Source: an uncultured Saprospiraceae bacterium (GTDB taxonomy: Bacteria > Bacteroidota > Bacteroidia > Chitinophagales > Saprospiraceae). From it: a DNA stretch of 47,511 bases. The position numbers and the translations under genes are program-made. Below are positions 46,772-47,511 of the stretch, in pieces (position 1 is the first letter of the stretch; each line of letters starts with the position of its first letter). The notes beneath the pieces were generated by a model, which searched no databases, was not told where the DNA came from, and saw only the letters and a program-made list of their open reading frames with translations. The stretch is taken from positions 1 through 47,511 of the forward strand of contig CALFBH010000061.1 of the NCBI GenBank assembly GCA_937951615.1, given 5' to 3'.

Positions 46772-46829
46772 TAACGATGGATGACACAACATACTCCCTT
46801 TGGTCGCACGTTGTGTATCCTAAACGTTA
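46772..46829. other. attC-like hairpin after the TIR gene
   Basis: Paired segments TAACG/CGTTA (46772-46776, 46825-46829), GGAT/ATCC (46779-46782, 46817-46820) and ACACAAC/GTTGTGT (46784-46790, 46810-46816), with a bulged G at 46783, a small internal loop between the first two stems and a 19-base loop. An outer AAC/GTT pair, an unpaired spacer, a second stem with an extrahelical G and a terminal loop are the layout of integron attC sites. The position right after a single gene also fits a cassette. No integrase is visible and no matching upstream attC was found. Confidence 0.4.
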
Positions 46830-46891
46830 TCAGGAAAAAATCCCAAAGTCGTAAAAACAGCTATTTTCGGAAAAAACTAAATAGCCATAAA

Positions 46892-46981
46892 ATGAGCGAA
46901 CAAAAAGAAAGATATATCAATCCATTAACAGATTTTGAATCCAAAAAACTATTTGGGAGAGAACCAAATAAAATGCTGTAA
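46892..46981 (+). pseudogene. N-terminal remnant of a PDDEXK nuclease/transposase gene
   Basis: A 29-codon ORF, MSEQKERYINPLTDFESKKL then FGREPNKML and stop. The opening matches the typical first residues of PDDEXK_2 family transposase/Rpn-like proteins (RYINP-TDFGFKKLFG-E-NK). Nothing further of the gene follows, so it is a 5' remnant. It belongs to a different subgroup from the full-length gene at 31944. Confidence 0.6.
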
Positions 46982-46986
46982 GCAAT

Positions 46987-47247
46987 CTAAGCATAAACTA
47001 CCGTTTTAATGCTTTGTGCTCTATTTGCCGAAAAAGAAAGTGCGGCCAGTATGTGTGCTCGTCTAATTTCAGGAAAATCCTCCTCAATTTCTTCCATAGA
47101 CATTCCTGTAGCCAACCAACCCAGTATATCTGCTACCGTAATGCGCGTACCAGTGATACAAGGCTTGCCAGAGCGTATGCCCGGATGAATAGTGATGTAT
47201 TTTGATATAGGATTTGTGGTGTCGTTTTTTTCTGTTTTATCTGACAT
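46987..47247 (-). CDS. DUF433 domain protein, orphan antitoxin-like
   Basis: An 86-residue protein matching DUF433: YITIHPGIRSGKPCITGTRITVADILGWLATGMSMEEIEEDFPEI is the diagnostic block (about 17-61), ending in a winged-helix-like HILAALSFSANRAQS. Many DUF433 genes act as VapB/antitoxin-like partners of a DUF5615 PIN-like toxin that follows directly. No toxin gene lies downstream here (the next sequence is the nuclease remnant), so this is an orphan. The exact role is therefore uncertain. Confidence 0.85.
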   Translation of the reverse strand: MSDKTEKNDTTNPISKYITIHPGIRSGKPCITGTRITVADILGWLATGMSMEEIEEDFPEIRRAHILAALSFSANRAQSIKTVVYA

Positions 47248-47511
47248 ATCCTGATTTTTTTCAAAGATAGCAAAAAATCAAGCAAGAAGCAATTGAACAC
47301 CTGATATTGTAGGGCAAACGCATCAAATTAAAAAGCAACCAGAGTCGTCTGACGATTCAATTTATTCAGGAGTTCATCGTCCTGGAAATCATCATACGTG
47401 TGGATAAGCAACCATCGTCAGCCGACTTTTCTTCTTCATTTTCCAAATTTAAATTTAATGCGGTGTTCAAAGTATGGAATAGTCGGCAGACGAAGGATTT
47501 GATTAAAATTA
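47248..47511. other. Gene-free right edge with GTCGTCTGACGATT-type motifs
   Basis: No gene is visible before the window ends. Three copies of a palindrome-like motif occur: GTCGTCTGACGATT (about 47345-47358), ATCGTCAGCCGACTT (about 47415-47429) and AGTCGGCAGACGAAG (about 47482-47496). They resemble ACTCGTCTGACGAAT in the element at 1570-1734, so this may be part of another palindromic element that continues past the edge. Confidence 0.45.

Overview
The window looks like a chromosomal segment of a Bacteroidota bacterium, most likely from the Saprospiria/Lewinella-Haliscomenobacter side of the phylum (the phylum is well supported, the finer placement is an inference). The evidence is three proteins with type IX secretion (T9SS) C-terminal sorting domains, a CarboxypepD-plug-barrel TonB receptor, a GWxTD protein, a short Bacteroidota-type AraC regulator, near absence of Shine-Dalgarno sequences, low GC, and intergenic regions full of short palindromic and AATACCC-type repeats. 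No rRNA or tRNA gene and no CRISPR array was seen.

Layout. 1-5.3 kb: an HxlR regulator divergent from a membrane protein; a minus-strand unit of a Lys-rich small protein, a tail-less GroEL paralogue and a YitT membrane protein; an AraC regulator. 5.3-13.5 kb: a small XRE protein, then T9SS cargo genes (one a metalloprotease with a lost 5' end next to an XRE gene remnant) and a lipoprotein gene split by a frameshift. 14.2-18.4 kb: a secreted gluzincin-like protein, a methyltransferase, a PheC-like cyclohexadienyl dehydratase lipoprotein and a StyA-like flavin monooxygenase. 18.4-24.7 kb: a repeat-rich gap, a phosphonatase-like HAD hydrolase, a DUF4288 protein, a small secreted protein, a TonB receptor (several of these end in related hairpin terminators), and an Asp/Glu racemase. 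24.9-35.9 kb: KatG, an aminotransferase, a LON-domain protein, a GWxTD protein, an Rpn-type nuclease, an NTF2-like lipoprotein, a sterol-desaturase-type hydroxylase and a Gfo/Idh/MocA oxidoreductase.

36.0-45.6 kb is the most coherent system. It reads in one direction: Crp/Fnr regulator with three clustered cysteines, SulP anion transporter, metallo-beta-lactamase/rhodanese protein (persulfide dioxygenase type), a fused four-[4Fe-4S]/NrfD-like electron-transfer and anchor subunit, and a 960-residue molybdopterin oxidoreductase without a Tat signal. I read it as a cytoplasm-facing sulfur oxidation module: persulfide to sulfite, sulfite to sulfate by a SoeABC-like enzyme, and sulfate movement by SulP. 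Two copies of a GTGAT-N4-ATCAC palindrome lie upstream of the SulP and MBL genes and are candidate operators for the Crp/Fnr protein. The unit is interrupted by a 58-bp perfect palindrome plus an 8 x 8-bp tandem repeat before the Fe-S gene, and by a REP-associated tyrosine transposase (RAYT) with its own REP-like palindromes between the Fe-S/anchor and molybdoenzyme genes.

45.9-47.5 kb is accessory DNA: a stand-alone TIR-domain protein followed by an attC-like hairpin, a 29-codon remnant of a PDDEXK nuclease gene, and an orphan DUF433 gene.
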